NCBI GenBank assembly: GCA_947371015.1 | Contig: CANBNK010000018.1 | Location: forward strand, 1 to 61,183 | Direction of reading: 5' to 3' | Source of the DNA: Acetobacteraceae bacterium | Lineage (GTDB): Bacteria > Pseudomonadota > Alphaproteobacteria > Acetobacterales > Acetobacteraceae | Length of the DNA stretch: 61,183 nucleotides | Shown here: one piece after another, positions 30,293 to 38,632 of the stretch | How positions within the stretch are numbered: position 1 is the stretch's first letter | Layout of the letters: each line of letters begins with the position of its first letter | Notes under the pieces: generated by a model | The model's database searches: none | The model's input: only the letters and a program-made list of their open reading frames with translations | What the model was told of the DNA's origin: nothing | Program-made: the position numbers and the translations under genes

Positions 30293-30832
30293 ATACCCCG
30301 TGGACCGATGCCGGCTTCGTTGCCTACCCGCGACGGGCCCCGCGTGAATGAGGATATTCGCGTACCCCAGGTTCGACTGATCGACCAGGAAGGCGAGATG
30401 ATCGGCGTGGTCACCACGCGCGACGCGCTGCTCCGTGCCTATGAAGTGGGTATGGACCTGCTCGAGATCAGCCCGAACGCCGTTCCGCCTGTCTGCAAGA
30501 TCACCGACTTCGGCAAGTTCAAGTACGAACAGCAGAAGAAGGCCAACGAGGCCCGCAAGAAGCAGAAGGTCGTCGAGCTCAAGGAAATCAAGGTTCGCCC
30601 GAACATTGATGACCATGACTACGACACCAAGATGAAGCAGATGCGCGGCTTCATCGAGGACGGCGACAAGGTGAAGGTCACGCTGCGGTTCCGCGGCCGC
30701 GAGATGGCGCACCAGGATCTTGGCATCAAGGTGCTGGAGCGGATCCGGACGGAACTGGGCGAGACGATCAAGGTGGAGCAGATGCCGCGCCTTGAGAACC
30801 GCCAGATGATCATGGTTCTGGCGCCGAAGTAG
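30293..30832 (+). CDS. infC: Translation initiation factor IF-3
   Basis: A 179-residue protein if translation begins at the ATA codon at 30293, or 174 residues from the ATG at 30308. The N-domain has [17 protein letters not shown] and [22 protein letters not shown] lysine-rich linker and a C-domain with RFRGREMAH follow. IF-3 binds the 30S subunit and rejects wrong start codons, so genes for it often start with AUU, AUC or AUA for self-control. An AGGAG sits at ideal distance from the ATA, which is why I prefer that start. It follows thrS by about 75 bases. Confidence 0.93.
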   Translation: MPRGPMPASLPTRDGPRVNEDIRVPQVRLIDQEGEMIGVVTTRDALLRAYEVGMDLLEISPNAVPPVCKITDFGKFKYEQQKKANEARKKQKVVELKEIKVRPNIDDHDYDTKMKQMRGFIEDGDKVKVTLRFRGREMAHQDLGIKVLERIRTELGETIKVEQMPRLENRQMIMVLAPK

Positions 30833-30853
30833 GCGCCTTTCGGGGGAGGCAGC

Positions 30854-31240
30854 ATGTACGTCGTTCCCCATCCCGACCTGGCCTGGGAAATCTGGCGGCC
30901 AGGAGTCGAGACCCGGATGCTGGTCTCCGCCCTGACTGGCGCCACCGAGCTTTGCCTGTTTGAGCAGAAGGTGGCGCCCGGCATGGGCGCGCCGACGCAT
31001 CGGCATGACGTTGAGGAAGTGCTGACCATCATCGCCGGCCAGGCCGAGGCCTGGGTTGGCGAGGAACGCATGGCGGTGGTGGCGGGGCAGTCCGTGATCG
31101 TGCCGCCGGGCCTGCCGCATGGCTTCCGCAATACCGGCACCGGCCTGCTGCATGTGCAGGCGCTGCTGGCGTCGCCGAGCTTCGAGGCCAGCTTCGATGG
31201 CGTGGCCGAGCCGGTGCGGCGTTGGGTTTCCCGCCCATGA
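30854..31240 (+). CDS. Cupin domain protein
   Basis: A 128-residue single cupin. The metal site is H49, H51 and E54 or E55 (PTHRHDVEEV), with H89 in the second motif (PPGLPHGF). It begins 21 bases after infC and GGGGGAGG precedes the start codon, so it is probably in the same transcript. It may be a small sugar-isomerase or oxygenase-like protein. No substrate can be assigned. Confidence 0.85.
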   Translation: MYVVPHPDLAWEIWRPGVETRMLVSALTGATELCLFEQKVAPGMGAPTHRHDVEEVLTIIAGQAEAWVGEERMAVVAGQSVIVPPGLPHGFRNTGTGLLHVQALLASPSFEASFDGVAEPVRRWVSRP

Positions 31241-31405
31241 CGCTTGACGCGGGCGTCTTCAAAGCGTAGCACGCGGCCTCTCGGGCCTTTCCCGAACCAG
31301 TAGGTCTGCCCGCTCAGCGGGTCGGCCCCGTCGCTCCGTGAAGACTCGCGCAGCGGCGCGATTGGTTATGGGCGAAGCTCAACGTTCTAGGAACTAGATC
31401 CGCCC

Positions 31406-32794
31406 ATGTTCGAGGCGTTGTCCGGCAAGCTCACTGGGGTCTTCGACAAGCTGCGCCGTCGCGGTGCGCTGACCGATGCCGATGTGGCCGAGGCGCTGCG
31501 CGAAGTGCGCGTGGCGCTGCTGGAAGCCGATGTGGCGCTGCCGGTGGTGCGCGACCTGGTGGCCAAGGTGCGCGACGCCGCCATTGGCCAGGCCATCATC
31601 CGCGGCGTGAACCCGGCGCAGCAGGTGGTCAAGCTGGTGCACGACCAGCTGGTCGAAGCGCTGGGCGGCGGCCTGGACGACGACGGCAAGCGCGGCATCA
31701 GCCTGGAAGCGGCGGCGCCGGTTGCCATCCTGATGGTCGGCCTGCAGGGCTCGGGCAAGACCACCACGAGCGGCAAGATCGCGCTGCGGCTGCGCAACCG
31801 CGACAAGAAGAAGGTGCTGCTGGCGAGCCTGGACGTGCATCGCCCGGCCGCGCAGTTACAGCTGGAGACGCTGGCGCAGCAGGCCGGCGTGGCCAGCCTG
31901 CCGATCATCGCCGGGCAGTCGCCGCTGGAGATTGCGCAGCGCGCGATGGACCTGGCGCGGCGCGAGCTGTTCGACGTGGTGCTGCTGGATACCGCCGGTC
32001 GTCTCGCCATCGATGATGCGCTGATGGCGGAAGTGGCGGCGGTGAAGGCCGCGACCAACCCGCATGAGACGCTGCTGGTGGTCGATGCCATGACCGGCCA
32101 GGACGCGGTGCAGACCGCGACGGCGTTCCAGGAAAAGGTCGGCGTCACCGGCATCGTCATGACGCGGATCGACGGCGATGCGCGCGGTGGCGCGGCGCTG
32201 TCCATGCGCGCTGTGACCGGCGCACCGATCAAGCTGTTGGGCGCCGGCGAGAAGCTGGATGCGCTGGAGGATTTCCACCCCGACCGCATCGCCGGCCGCA
32301 TCCTCGGCATGGGCGACATCGTCTCCCTGGTGGAGCGGGCGTCGGAGACGATCGACCAGCAGGAAGCCGAGAAGCTTGCGGCGAAGATGCAGAAAGGCCA
32401 GTTCGACCTGGCCGATTATGCGAACCAGCTGAAGCAGATCAACAAGATGGGTTCGCTCCAGGGCATCCTCGGCATGCTGCCGGGCATGGGGCAGATGAAG
32501 AAGCAGCTGGAGGGGGCCAACCTCGACCAGTCCATGCTGAAGCGCCAGGCGGCGATCATCTCCTCGATGACGCCGAAGGAGCGCAAGACGCCCGAGATTC
32601 TGAAGGCCAGCCGCAAGAAGCGTATTGCGGCGGGCAGCGGCTGCACGGTTCAGGAAGTGAACAAGCTGCTGAAGAATTTCGACGACATGTCCGCGATGAT
32701 GAAGCGGATGAGCAAACTCGGCCAGAAAGGCCTGATGCGCGGGGGGCTCAATGCGTTGCTCCCCGGCTCAGGCGGCGGTCGCAGGCCCTTTTGA
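31406..32794 (+). CDS. ffh: Signal recognition particle protein Ffh
   Basis: A 462-residue SRP54 GTPase. The N-domain is followed by the G-domain with GLQGSGKTTTSGK (P-loop), LDTAGRL, a TRIDGDARGG segment and GAGEKLDALEDF. The methionine-rich M-domain (from about residue 330) carries GSLQGILGMLPGMGQMKK and binds 4.5S RNA and signal sequences. It targets nascent membrane proteins to FtsY and SecYEG. It heads the conserved ffh-rpsP-rimM-trmD-rplS run. Confidence 0.97.
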   Translation: MFEALSGKLTGVFDKLRRRGALTDADVAEALREVRVALLEADVALPVVRDLVAKVRDAAIGQAIIRGVNPAQQVVKLVHDQLVEALGGGLDDDGKRGISLEAAAPVAILMVGLQGSGKTTTSGKIALRLRNRDKKKVLLASLDVHRPAAQLQLETLAQQAGVASLPIIAGQSPLEIAQRAMDLARRELFDVVLLDTAGRLAIDDALMAEVAAVKAATNPHETLLVVDAMTGQDAVQTATAFQEKVGVTGIVMTRIDGDARGGAALSMRAVTGAPIKLLGAGEKLDALEDFHPDRIAGRILGMGDIVSLVERASETIDQQEAEKLAAKMQKGQFDLADYANQLKQINKMGSLQGILGMLPGMGQMKKQLEGANLDQSMLKRQAAIISSMTPKERKTPEILKASRKKRIAAGSGCTVQEVNKLLKNFDDMSAMMKRMSKLGQKGLMRGGLNALLPGSGGGRRPF

Positions 32795-32835
32795 CCAACC
32801 TTTTCAAACGATAGACGTACGGAGCAGATAACCTC

Positions 32836-33168
32836 ATGGGTCTCAAGATTCGCCTCGCCCGCGCCGGCGCCAAGAAGCGCCCCTACTACCACATCGTGGT
32901 CGCGGACAGCCGCAGCCCGCGCGACGGCCGCTTCCTGGAGCAGCTGGGCAGCTACAACCCGATGCTCCCCTCGGACCACGCCGACCGCGTGCGGCTGAAG
33001 GATGAGCGCATCAAGTATTGGCTGAGCCAGGGCGCGTTGGCGACCGACCGCGTGGCGAAGTTCCTGGGCAAGGCCGGCGTGGCGCCGATGCCGGTGTTCC
33101 CGGAGCAGCCGAAGCAGTCGCTGCCGAAGAAGAAGGCGCAGGAACGCGCCGCGGCGAACGCGGCCTAA
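32836..33168 (+). CDS. rpsP: 30S ribosomal protein S16
   Basis: A 110-residue ribosomal protein. The N-terminus [22 protein letters not shown] and the stretches [13 protein letters not shown] and [10 protein letters not shown] are S16 signatures. The C-terminal 25 residues are a basic and alanine-rich tail seen in alphaproteobacterial S16. It sits between ffh and rimM in the usual order. Confidence 0.97.
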   Translation: MGLKIRLARAGAKKRPYYHIVVADSRSPRDGRFLEQLGSYNPMLPSDHADRVRLKDERIKYWLSQGALATDRVAKFLGKAGVAPMPVFPEQPKQSLPKKKAQERAAANAA

Positions 33169-33177
33169 GCAGCGTCC

Positions 33178-33690
33178 ATGCCGCAGAAGCGCATCCTGGT
33201 GGGGGAGATCGGCAGGCCGCACGGAGTGCGCGGCCTGGTGAAGCTGCGCAGTTTTACGAGTGACCCCATTGCGATTGCTTCCTACGGCCCGTTGACCGAC
33301 GAGGCTGGTACCCAGCGCTATGCCATCACCGTGCTGGCTGAAGGGCTGGCGAAGGTGGATGGCGTGGAGGACCGCGACGCCGCAGCGAAGCTGACGGGAC
33401 TGAAGCTCTACGTCGAGCGTGACGCCTTGCCACCACCGGAGGAGGAGGAGTTCTACCTCGCCGACCTGGTTGGGCTGGCGGCGCGCGACCTGGCGGGGGA
33501 GCCGATGGGCATGGTGCGCGAAGTCGAGGACCATGGTGGCGGTGCCATTCTCGTGGTCGAGACCTCGCGCGGCGAAATGCTGCTGCCCTTCACCAAGGCC
33601 GTCGTGCCGGTGGTGGATGTTGCGGGCGGCTTCGTGACCGTGCTGCCGCCGGCGGAGTTGCTGGTAGCCGAGGAGGCGGACGCCGAATGA
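33178..33690 (+). CDS. rimM: Ribosome maturation factor RimM
   Basis: A 170-residue protein. The N-terminal beta-barrel begins [20 protein letters not shown], and the C-terminal PRC-barrel starts at [12 protein letters not shown] near residue 84 and includes [14 protein letters not shown]. RimM helps assemble the 30S head through S19. Its last 4 bases overlap the trmD start. Confidence 0.95.
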   Translation: MPQKRILVGEIGRPHGVRGLVKLRSFTSDPIAIASYGPLTDEAGTQRYAITVLAEGLAKVDGVEDRDAAAKLTGLKLYVERDALPPPEEEEFYLADLVGLAARDLAGEPMGMVREVEDHGGGAILVVETSRGEMLLPFTKAVVPVVDVAGGFVTVLPPAELLVAEEADAE

Positions 33691-34514
33691 CTTGGCGCGC
33701 CACTGTCCTCACCCTGTTCCCGGAGATGTTCCCGGGCCCACTCGGCCAGTCATTGGCAGGGCGGGCGCTGAAGGACGGCATCTGGGCGCTGGACGCGTTG
33801 CAGATCCGCGACTTCGCGCAGGACAAGCACCGCACGGTGGACGACACGCCCTGCGGCGGTGGCGCTGGCATGGTGATGAAGCCCGACGTGGTGGATGCGG
33901 CTTGTGAGGGTGCGTTCGCGTCCGATCGCGCAGCGGCGCAGGCCGCGGAGCGTGAATCGGACGCGGCACAGCCCGATCGCGCAGCGGCGCAGGCCAAGGA
34001 GCGTGAATCGGCCGCGCCGAAGCCTGACCGCGAACTGGTTTACCTGACCCCGCGCGGTGCGCCGCTGACCCAGGCGATGGTGCGCGGCTTCGCGGCCTCG
34101 CCCGGCGTGGTGCTGCTGTGCGGCCGCTATGAAGGCGTGGACCAGCGCGTGGTGGACGCCCGCCGCATGCGGGAGGTTTCCGTCGGCGACTTCGTGCTGT
34201 CGGGCGGCGAGCCTGCCGCGCTGGTGCTGCTGGATGCCTGCATCCGGTTGCTGCCGGGCGTGATGGGCGCGGCCGACTCCGCGGTCGAGGAAAGCTTCAG
34301 CGCGGGGCTGCTGGAATACCCGCACTACACGCGGCCGGTGGAATGGCAGGGCAGGGCGGTGCCCCCCGTGCTGCTCTCCGGCCACCATGCCGAGATTACG
34401 AAGTGGCGCCATGCGGAGGCCGAGCGGCTGACGCAGGAGCGCCGGCCCGACCTGTTCAACCAATATGTGGCTGCCGCCCGGGGCACGCTTGCCCGGCCCC
34501 CGGCCGCCGCCTAA
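33687..34514 (+). CDS. trmD: tRNA (guanine(37)-N1)-methyltransferase, with an internal repeat insertion
   Basis: A 275-residue SPOUT methyltransferase that modifies G37 of tRNAs reading CNN codons. Its start overlaps rimM as ATGA. The knot motifs [15 protein letters not shown] and [19 protein letters not shown] are intact, as is the N-terminal [19 protein letters not shown]. Residues 80-113 are two copies of a 17-residue charged unit (DRAAAQA-ERES-AA-P) in a loop where E. coli TrmD (255 aa) has none. The active core should be unaffected because the insert lies in a surface-exposed region between alpha and beta elements before the knot. Confidence 0.95.
   Translation: MTWRATVLTLFPEMFPGPLGQSLAGRALKDGIWALDALQIRDFAQDKHRTVDDTPCGGGAGMVMKPDVVDAACEGAFASDRAAAQAAERESDAAQPDRAAAQAKERESAAPKPDRELVYLTPRGAPLTQAMVRGFAASPGVVLLCGRYEGVDQRVVDARRMREVSVGDFVLSGGEPAALVLLDACIRLLPGVMGAADSAVEESFSAGLLEYPHYTRPVEWQGRAVPPVLLSGHHAEITKWRHAEAERLTQERRPDLFNQYVAAARGTLARPPAAA
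33924..34025 (+). repeat. Two tandem 51-bp repeats inside trmD
   Basis: Unit 1 spans 33924-33974 and unit 2 spans 33975-34025, in frame and 17 codons each. They share GATCGCGCAGCGGCGCAGGC closely and also GGAGCGTGAATCGG. A 14-base part, TCGCGCAGCGGCGC, is also present at 31346-31359 in the gap before ffh, which hints at a dispersed repeat. Confidence 0.85.
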
Positions 34515-34539
34515 ACGCATCGAGAGAAGGACTGAAACC

Positions 34540-34938
34540 ATGAACCTGTTGCAGCAGTTCAACGAGGAACAGCGCGCCCGCCTCGTCGCCGCCCGCGCCG
34601 TGCCCGACTTCGCGCCGGGCGACACGCTCCGCGTGATGGTGAAGGTGGTCGAAGGCGAGCGCACCCGCGTGCAGGCCTATGAGGGCCTGGTGATCGCGCG
34701 CAGCAACCGCGGCGTGAACAGCAACTTCACCGTGCGCAAGCTGAGCTACGGCGAGGGCGTCGAGCGCGTGTTCCCGCTGTACAGCCCGAGCGTCGCCGAG
34801 ATCATCGTGGTTCGCCGCGGCAAGGTGCGTCGCGCGAAGCTGTATTACCTGCGTGGGCGCACCGGCAAGGCCGCGCGCATCCAGGAAAAGGCGCGCGTGA
34901 TCGAGAAGCCGGCGGCTGAAAAGCCGGCGGCCGTCTGA
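34540..34938 (+). CDS. rplS: 50S ribosomal protein L19
   Basis: A 132-residue ribosomal protein. It contains [46 protein letters not shown] split over residues 44-69, and [20 protein letters not shown]. These are L19 hallmarks. The start at 34540 follows an AGAGAAGGA ribosome site. L19 lies at the 30S-50S interface. It completes the rpsP-rimM-trmD-rplS set, with leuC 29 bases downstream. Confidence 0.97.
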   Translation: MNLLQQFNEEQRARLVAARAVPDFAPGDTLRVMVKVVEGERTRVQAYEGLVIARSNRGVNSNFTVRKLSYGEGVERVFPLYSPSVAEIIVVRRGKVRRAKLYYLRGRTGKAARIQEKARVIEKPAAEKPAAV

Positions 34939-34967
34939 TACTGTTTGGGTAACGGGAGAGAAAATTG

Positions 34968-36398
34968 ATGTCAGGGCAAAAGCCGCGGACGCTGTTCGAC
35001 AAGATCTGGGACGCGCACGTCGTCGAGACGCTGCCGGACGGTACCGCGCTGCTCTACATCGATCTTCACCTGACCCATGAAGTGACCACGCCGCAGGCCT
35101 ATGCCGGCCTGCGCGCGGCGGGGCGCGGGGTGCGCCGGCCGGACCTGACGCTGGCGGTGGTGGACCACAACATCGCCACCGATGCGTCGCGCTACACCGG
35201 CATTGTGGACCCCGAGAGCCGCCTGCAGGTGGAGACACTGGAGAAGAACGTCGTTGAGTTCGGCGTTCCCTACATTCCCTTGCTGAGCGAGCGGCAAGGC
35301 ATCGTGCACGTGATCGGGCCTGAGCTGGGCCGTTCGCTGCCGGGCATGACCATCGTGTGCGGCGACAGCCACACCGCGACGCATGGCGCGATGGGCGCGC
35401 TGGCCTTCGGCATCGGCACGTCCGAGGTCGAGCATGTGCTGGCGACGCAGACTCTGCTGCAGAAGCCGGCGAAGAACATGCGCGTCTGGGTCGAAGGCAC
35501 GCTGCCGGTGGGCTGTTCCGCCAAGGACATCACGCTGGCGGTCATCGGCAAGGTCGGCACGGCCGGCGGCACCGGCCACGTGATCGAGTATGCCGGCGAC
35601 GCGATCCGCGCGCTGGACATGGCCGGGCGGATGACGCTGTGCAACATGGCGATCGAGGGCGGTGCCCGCGCCGGCATGGTGGCGCCAGATGAGAAGACGT
35701 TCGAGTACGTCGCCAACACGCCCGATGGCCCGAAGGGCGCCGCGCTTGAGGCCGCCATTGCCTATTGGAAGACGCTGCCCTCCGACGCGGGCGCGCATTT
35801 CGACAAGGAAGTGCGGCTGCGCGCCGAGGACATTGCGCCGCAGGTGACCTGGGGCACCAGCCCCGAGGACGTGCTGCCGATTTCCGCCAGTGTGCCCGAC
35901 CCGGCGGATGCGCCGAACGAGACGCGGCGCGCGCAGATGCAGCGCATGCTGGACTACATGGGCATTGAGGCCGGGCAGAAGCTGGTCGACCTGAAGGTGG
36001 ATGTGGTGTTCATCGGCAGCTGCACCAACAGCCGGATCGAGGACATGCGCGCCGCCGCCGCCATCGCCAAGGGCCGCCAGGTGGCGCCGGGCGTGCGCGC
36101 GCTGGTGGTGCCGGGCAGCGGCCTGGTGAAGAAGCAGGCCGAGGCCGAGGGGCTGGACGTGGTGCTGCGCGAAGCCGGGTTCGAGTGGCGCGAGCCCTCC
36201 TGCTCGATGTGCCTGGGCATGAACCCGGACAAGCTGACGCCGGGGCAGCGTTGCGCCAGCACCAGCAACCGCAACTTTGAGGGACGGCAGGGGCCGGGCG
36301 GGCGCACCCACCTGGTTTCGCCGGCGATGGCCGCGGCCGCGGCGCTCGCGGGCCATCTGGCGGATGTGCGCGACTACCAGCCGAAGGAGATGGTGTGA
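34968..36398 (+). CDS. leuC: 3-isopropylmalate dehydratase large subunit
   Basis: A 476-residue aconitase-family subunit. It holds the [4Fe-4S] cluster through a cysteine in FIGSCTNSR and two in CSMCLGMN. The [20 protein letters not shown] stretch is also conserved. With LeuD it isomerises 2- to 3-isopropylmalate in leucine synthesis. The ATG at 34968 is chosen over the TTG one codon earlier because GGGAGAG is well placed. The stop codon overlaps the leuD start by one base. Confidence 0.97.
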   Translation: MSGQKPRTLFDKIWDAHVVETLPDGTALLYIDLHLTHEVTTPQAYAGLRAAGRGVRRPDLTLAVVDHNIATDASRYTGIVDPESRLQVETLEKNVVEFGVPYIPLLSERQGIVHVIGPELGRSLPGMTIVCGDSHTATHGAMGALAFGIGTSEVEHVLATQTLLQKPAKNMRVWVEGTLPVGCSAKDITLAVIGKVGTAGGTGHVIEYAGDAIRALDMAGRMTLCNMAIEGGARAGMVAPDEKTFEYVANTPDGPKGAALEAAIAYWKTLPSDAGAHFDKEVRLRAEDIAPQVTWGTSPEDVLPISASVPDPADAPNETRRAQMQRMLDYMGIEAGQKLVDLKVDVVFIGSCTNSRIEDMRAAAAIAKGRQVAPGVRALVVPGSGLVKKQAEAEGLDVVLREAGFEWREPSCSMCLGMNPDKLTPGQRCASTSNRNFEGRQGPGGRTHLVSPAMAAAAALAGHLADVRDYQPKEMV

Positions 36399-37009
36399 TG
36401 CAGGCTTTCACTGTCCTCAACGGCATTGCGGCGCCGATGCCGCAGGCCAACATCGACACCGACAAGATCATCCCGGCGCGCTTCCTCAAGAGCATCGAGC
36501 GCAGCGGGTTCGGCAAGAACTTGTTCGCGAATTATCGCTACATGCCCGATGGCAGCGAGAACCCGGACTTCGTGCTGAACCAGGAGCCGTACCGGAAGGC
36601 CGAAGTGCTGATCGCCTTCGAGAATTTCGGCTGCGGGTCGTCGCGTGAACATGCGCCCTGGGCGCTGCTGGATTTCGGTATCCGCTGCGTCATCGCGCCG
36701 GACTTCGCCGATATCTTCCACAACAACAGCTTCAAGAACGGCGTGCTGCCGGTGAAGTTGCCGCGCGCGGTGTGCGAGCAGTTGATGGAAGACAGCCGCA
36801 TGGGCGGCAATGCGAAGATCACGGTGGATCTGGAACGCGAAGTCGTGGTGCGGCCGAACGGCGAGGAAATCCCGTTCAAGATCGACCCGCTGCGCCGCCA
36901 CCTGATGCTGAATGGCCTGGACGATATCGGCCAGACCATGCAGCACGTCACCGCCATCGATACCTACGAAGCCAAGCAGCGCGCCGCGCAGCCCTGGCTG
37001 AACCGATAA
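36398..37009 (+). CDS. leuD: 3-isopropylmalate dehydratase small subunit
   Basis: A 203-residue swivel domain partner of LeuC. Motifs are [20 protein letters not shown] near the N-terminus and [17 protein letters not shown], which carries the mobile active-site serine and arginine. The ATG at 36398 overlaps the leuC stop codon (TGATG), so the subunits are made in equal amount. leuB follows after 11 bases. Confidence 0.97.
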   Translation: MQAFTVLNGIAAPMPQANIDTDKIIPARFLKSIERSGFGKNLFANYRYMPDGSENPDFVLNQEPYRKAEVLIAFENFGCGSSREHAPWALLDFGIRCVIAPDFADIFHNNSFKNGVLPVKLPRAVCEQLMEDSRMGGNAKITVDLEREVVVRPNGEEIPFKIDPLRRHLMLNGLDDIGQTMQHVTAIDTYEAKQRAAQPWLNR

Positions 37010-37020
37010 GGAACAGGCCC

Positions 37021-38136
37021 ATGGCTTCCAACAAGCGTCTGCTGGTGCTGCCGGGTGACGGCATCGGCCCCGAGGTTATGCGCGAAGTGCGCCGGGTGAT
37101 CGACTGGATGGATCGCCGCCGCGCGATTTCCTTCGACCTGGAGGAAGGCCTGGTTGGCGGTGCCGCGATCGAGGCCGAGGGCGCGCCGATTTCGGATGCG
37201 ACTGTGGCCCGCGCCAAGGCGGCCGATGCGGTGCTGTTCGGCAGCGTCGGCGGGCCGAAGTGGGACAGCCTGCCGTTCGAGCAGCGGCCGGAACTGGGGA
37301 TCCTGCGGCTGCGCAAGGACCTTGGCCTGTTCGCCAACCTGCGCCCGGCGGTGGTGCTGGACCCGCTGGTCGATGCGTCCTCGCTGAAGCCGGACGTGGT
37401 GCGCGGCGTGGACATCATGGTGGTGCGCGAGAGCACCGGTGGCATCTATTTCGGCGAGCCGCGTGGGATCGAGAAGCTGGCCGACGGCAAGCGCCGCGCC
37501 TTCGACACCGATGTGTACCATGAGGACGAGATTGCCCGCGTCGCGCGCGTGGCGTTCGACCTGGCGCGGAAGCGCCGCAACAAGGTGACGTCGGTCGAGA
37601 AGGCCAACGTCATGCAGTCCGGCCGCTTGTGGCGCGCCGTTGTCGGTGAAATCGGCAAGGCCGAATACCCGGACGTTCAGCTGGAGCACATGTACGCTGA
37701 CAACTGCGCCATGCAGCTGTGCAGCCGGCCGAAGCAGTTCGACGTCATCCTCGGCAACAACCTGTTCGGCGACGTGCTGAGCGACCTGGCGGCGGCGCTG
37801 ACGGGCTCGCTCGGCATGCTGCCCTCGGCGACGCTGGGCGCGGTGGACCCCACCACCGGCAAGCGCCACGCGCTGTATGAGCCGATCCACGGCAGCGCGC
37901 CGGATATCGCCGGCAAGGCCATCGCCAACCCCTGCGCGCAGATCCTGTCCTTCGCCATGCTGCTGCGCTGGTCCTTCGGCATGGAGGAAGACGCCCGCCT
38001 GCTGGAAACCGCTGTCGAGAAGGTGCTGGCCGGTGGCCTGCGCACCGCCGACATCATGCAGACCGGCATGGCCCGCGTCGGCACCAGCGTGATGGGCGAG
38101 GCTGTGCTGCGCGAGTTGGATAAACTCGTGGCTTAA
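37021..38136 (+). CDS. leuB: 3-isopropylmalate dehydrogenase
   Basis: A 371-residue beta-decarboxylating dehydrogenase that oxidises 3-isopropylmalate with NAD+. The sequence starts [20 protein letters not shown] and contains [40 protein letters not shown] and the Mg2+ and substrate site [19 protein letters not shown]. Length matches the family. It ends the leuCDB operon, with a hairpin 17 bases after the stop. Confidence 0.97.
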   Translation: MASNKRLLVLPGDGIGPEVMREVRRVIDWMDRRRAISFDLEEGLVGGAAIEAEGAPISDATVARAKAADAVLFGSVGGPKWDSLPFEQRPELGILRLRKDLGLFANLRPAVVLDPLVDASSLKPDVVRGVDIMVVRESTGGIYFGEPRGIEKLADGKRRAFDTDVYHEDEIARVARVAFDLARKRRNKVTSVEKANVMQSGRLWRAVVGEIGKAEYPDVQLEHMYADNCAMQLCSRPKQFDVILGNNLFGDVLSDLAAALTGSLGMLPSATLGAVDPTTGKRHALYEPIHGSAPDIAGKAIANPCAQILSFAMLLRWSFGMEEDARLLETAVEKVLAGGLRTADIMQTGMARVGTSVMGEAVLRELDKLVA

Positions 38137-38152
38137 GTGTTTTCGGGGTTGT

Positions 38153-38176
38153 GCGGAGGCTGTGCCTCCGCTATTT
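38153..38176 (+). terminator. Intrinsic terminator-like hairpin after leuB
   Basis: GCGGAGGC (38153-38160) and GCCTCCGC (38164-38171) form an 8-bp stem with a 3-base loop, followed by TATTTCCCC. It should end the ffh-leuB transcript. Confidence 0.65.
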
Positions 38177-38203
38177 CCCCCTCCCCGCCGCAAGACGGGA
38201 TGC

Positions 38204-38280
38204 GCGCCCGTAGCTCAGCTGGATAGAGCACCAGACTACGAATCTGGGGGTCAGGAGTTCGAATCTCTTCGGGCGCGCCA
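38204..38280 (+). tRNA. tRNA-Arg (anticodon ACG)
   Basis: A 77-base cloverleaf with acceptor GCGCCCG/CGGGCGC, discriminator G and encoded CCA. The anticodon stem is CCAGA/TCTGG with loop CTACGAA, giving ACG. The wobble A is expected to become inosine, to read CGU, CGC and CGA. It is the last gene of the core region; the polysaccharide locus begins after it. Confidence 0.96.
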
Positions 38281-38632
38281 TTTGCTTCCCATTGCCTTTG
38301 CATCTGAAGCATGTAGCTCTCCCTAAGTGCATTGCTCGTTTGAAGTGCCGCTCCGCGTTCTCCTGCCGACTATCGGTCGTACGCGCCGGCCGCATCATAT
38401 ACGCCCCTTTCCGCCGGTTGCGCTGACAACGCCGCGTTGCACGCCACCTGCCGCTTTCCTGTCCAGGCGGTAGCCGCATCGCGCTACTTCAGCGCGCTGA
38501 TCCTCAGATTCGCCGCTTCCGTTCCGGCGCGTGATACGTCAAAATAGCCCTGGCGCTACAACCGGAGCGCGAACGTCGCGTCTTTTCGGCGGCGTAGGAC
38601 AGCTTGATCTGCCGACGGGAGCTATATTTGGC
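38281..38632. other. 352-base gap between tRNA-Arg and the giant GT8 gene
   Basis: I find no supported gene. Base composition is lower in GC than the surrounding coding sequence. A Shine-Dalgarno GGGAG lies before the GT8 start at 38633. Its place directly 3' of a tRNA gene is typical of an island insertion boundary, but I see no integrase, direct repeat of the tRNA end, or transposase remnant. Confidence 0.5.

Noticed and set aside
38171-38479. 102-codon minus-strand frame over tRNA-Arg
   Set aside because: It overlaps a clear tRNA gene and has no ribosome site or homology.
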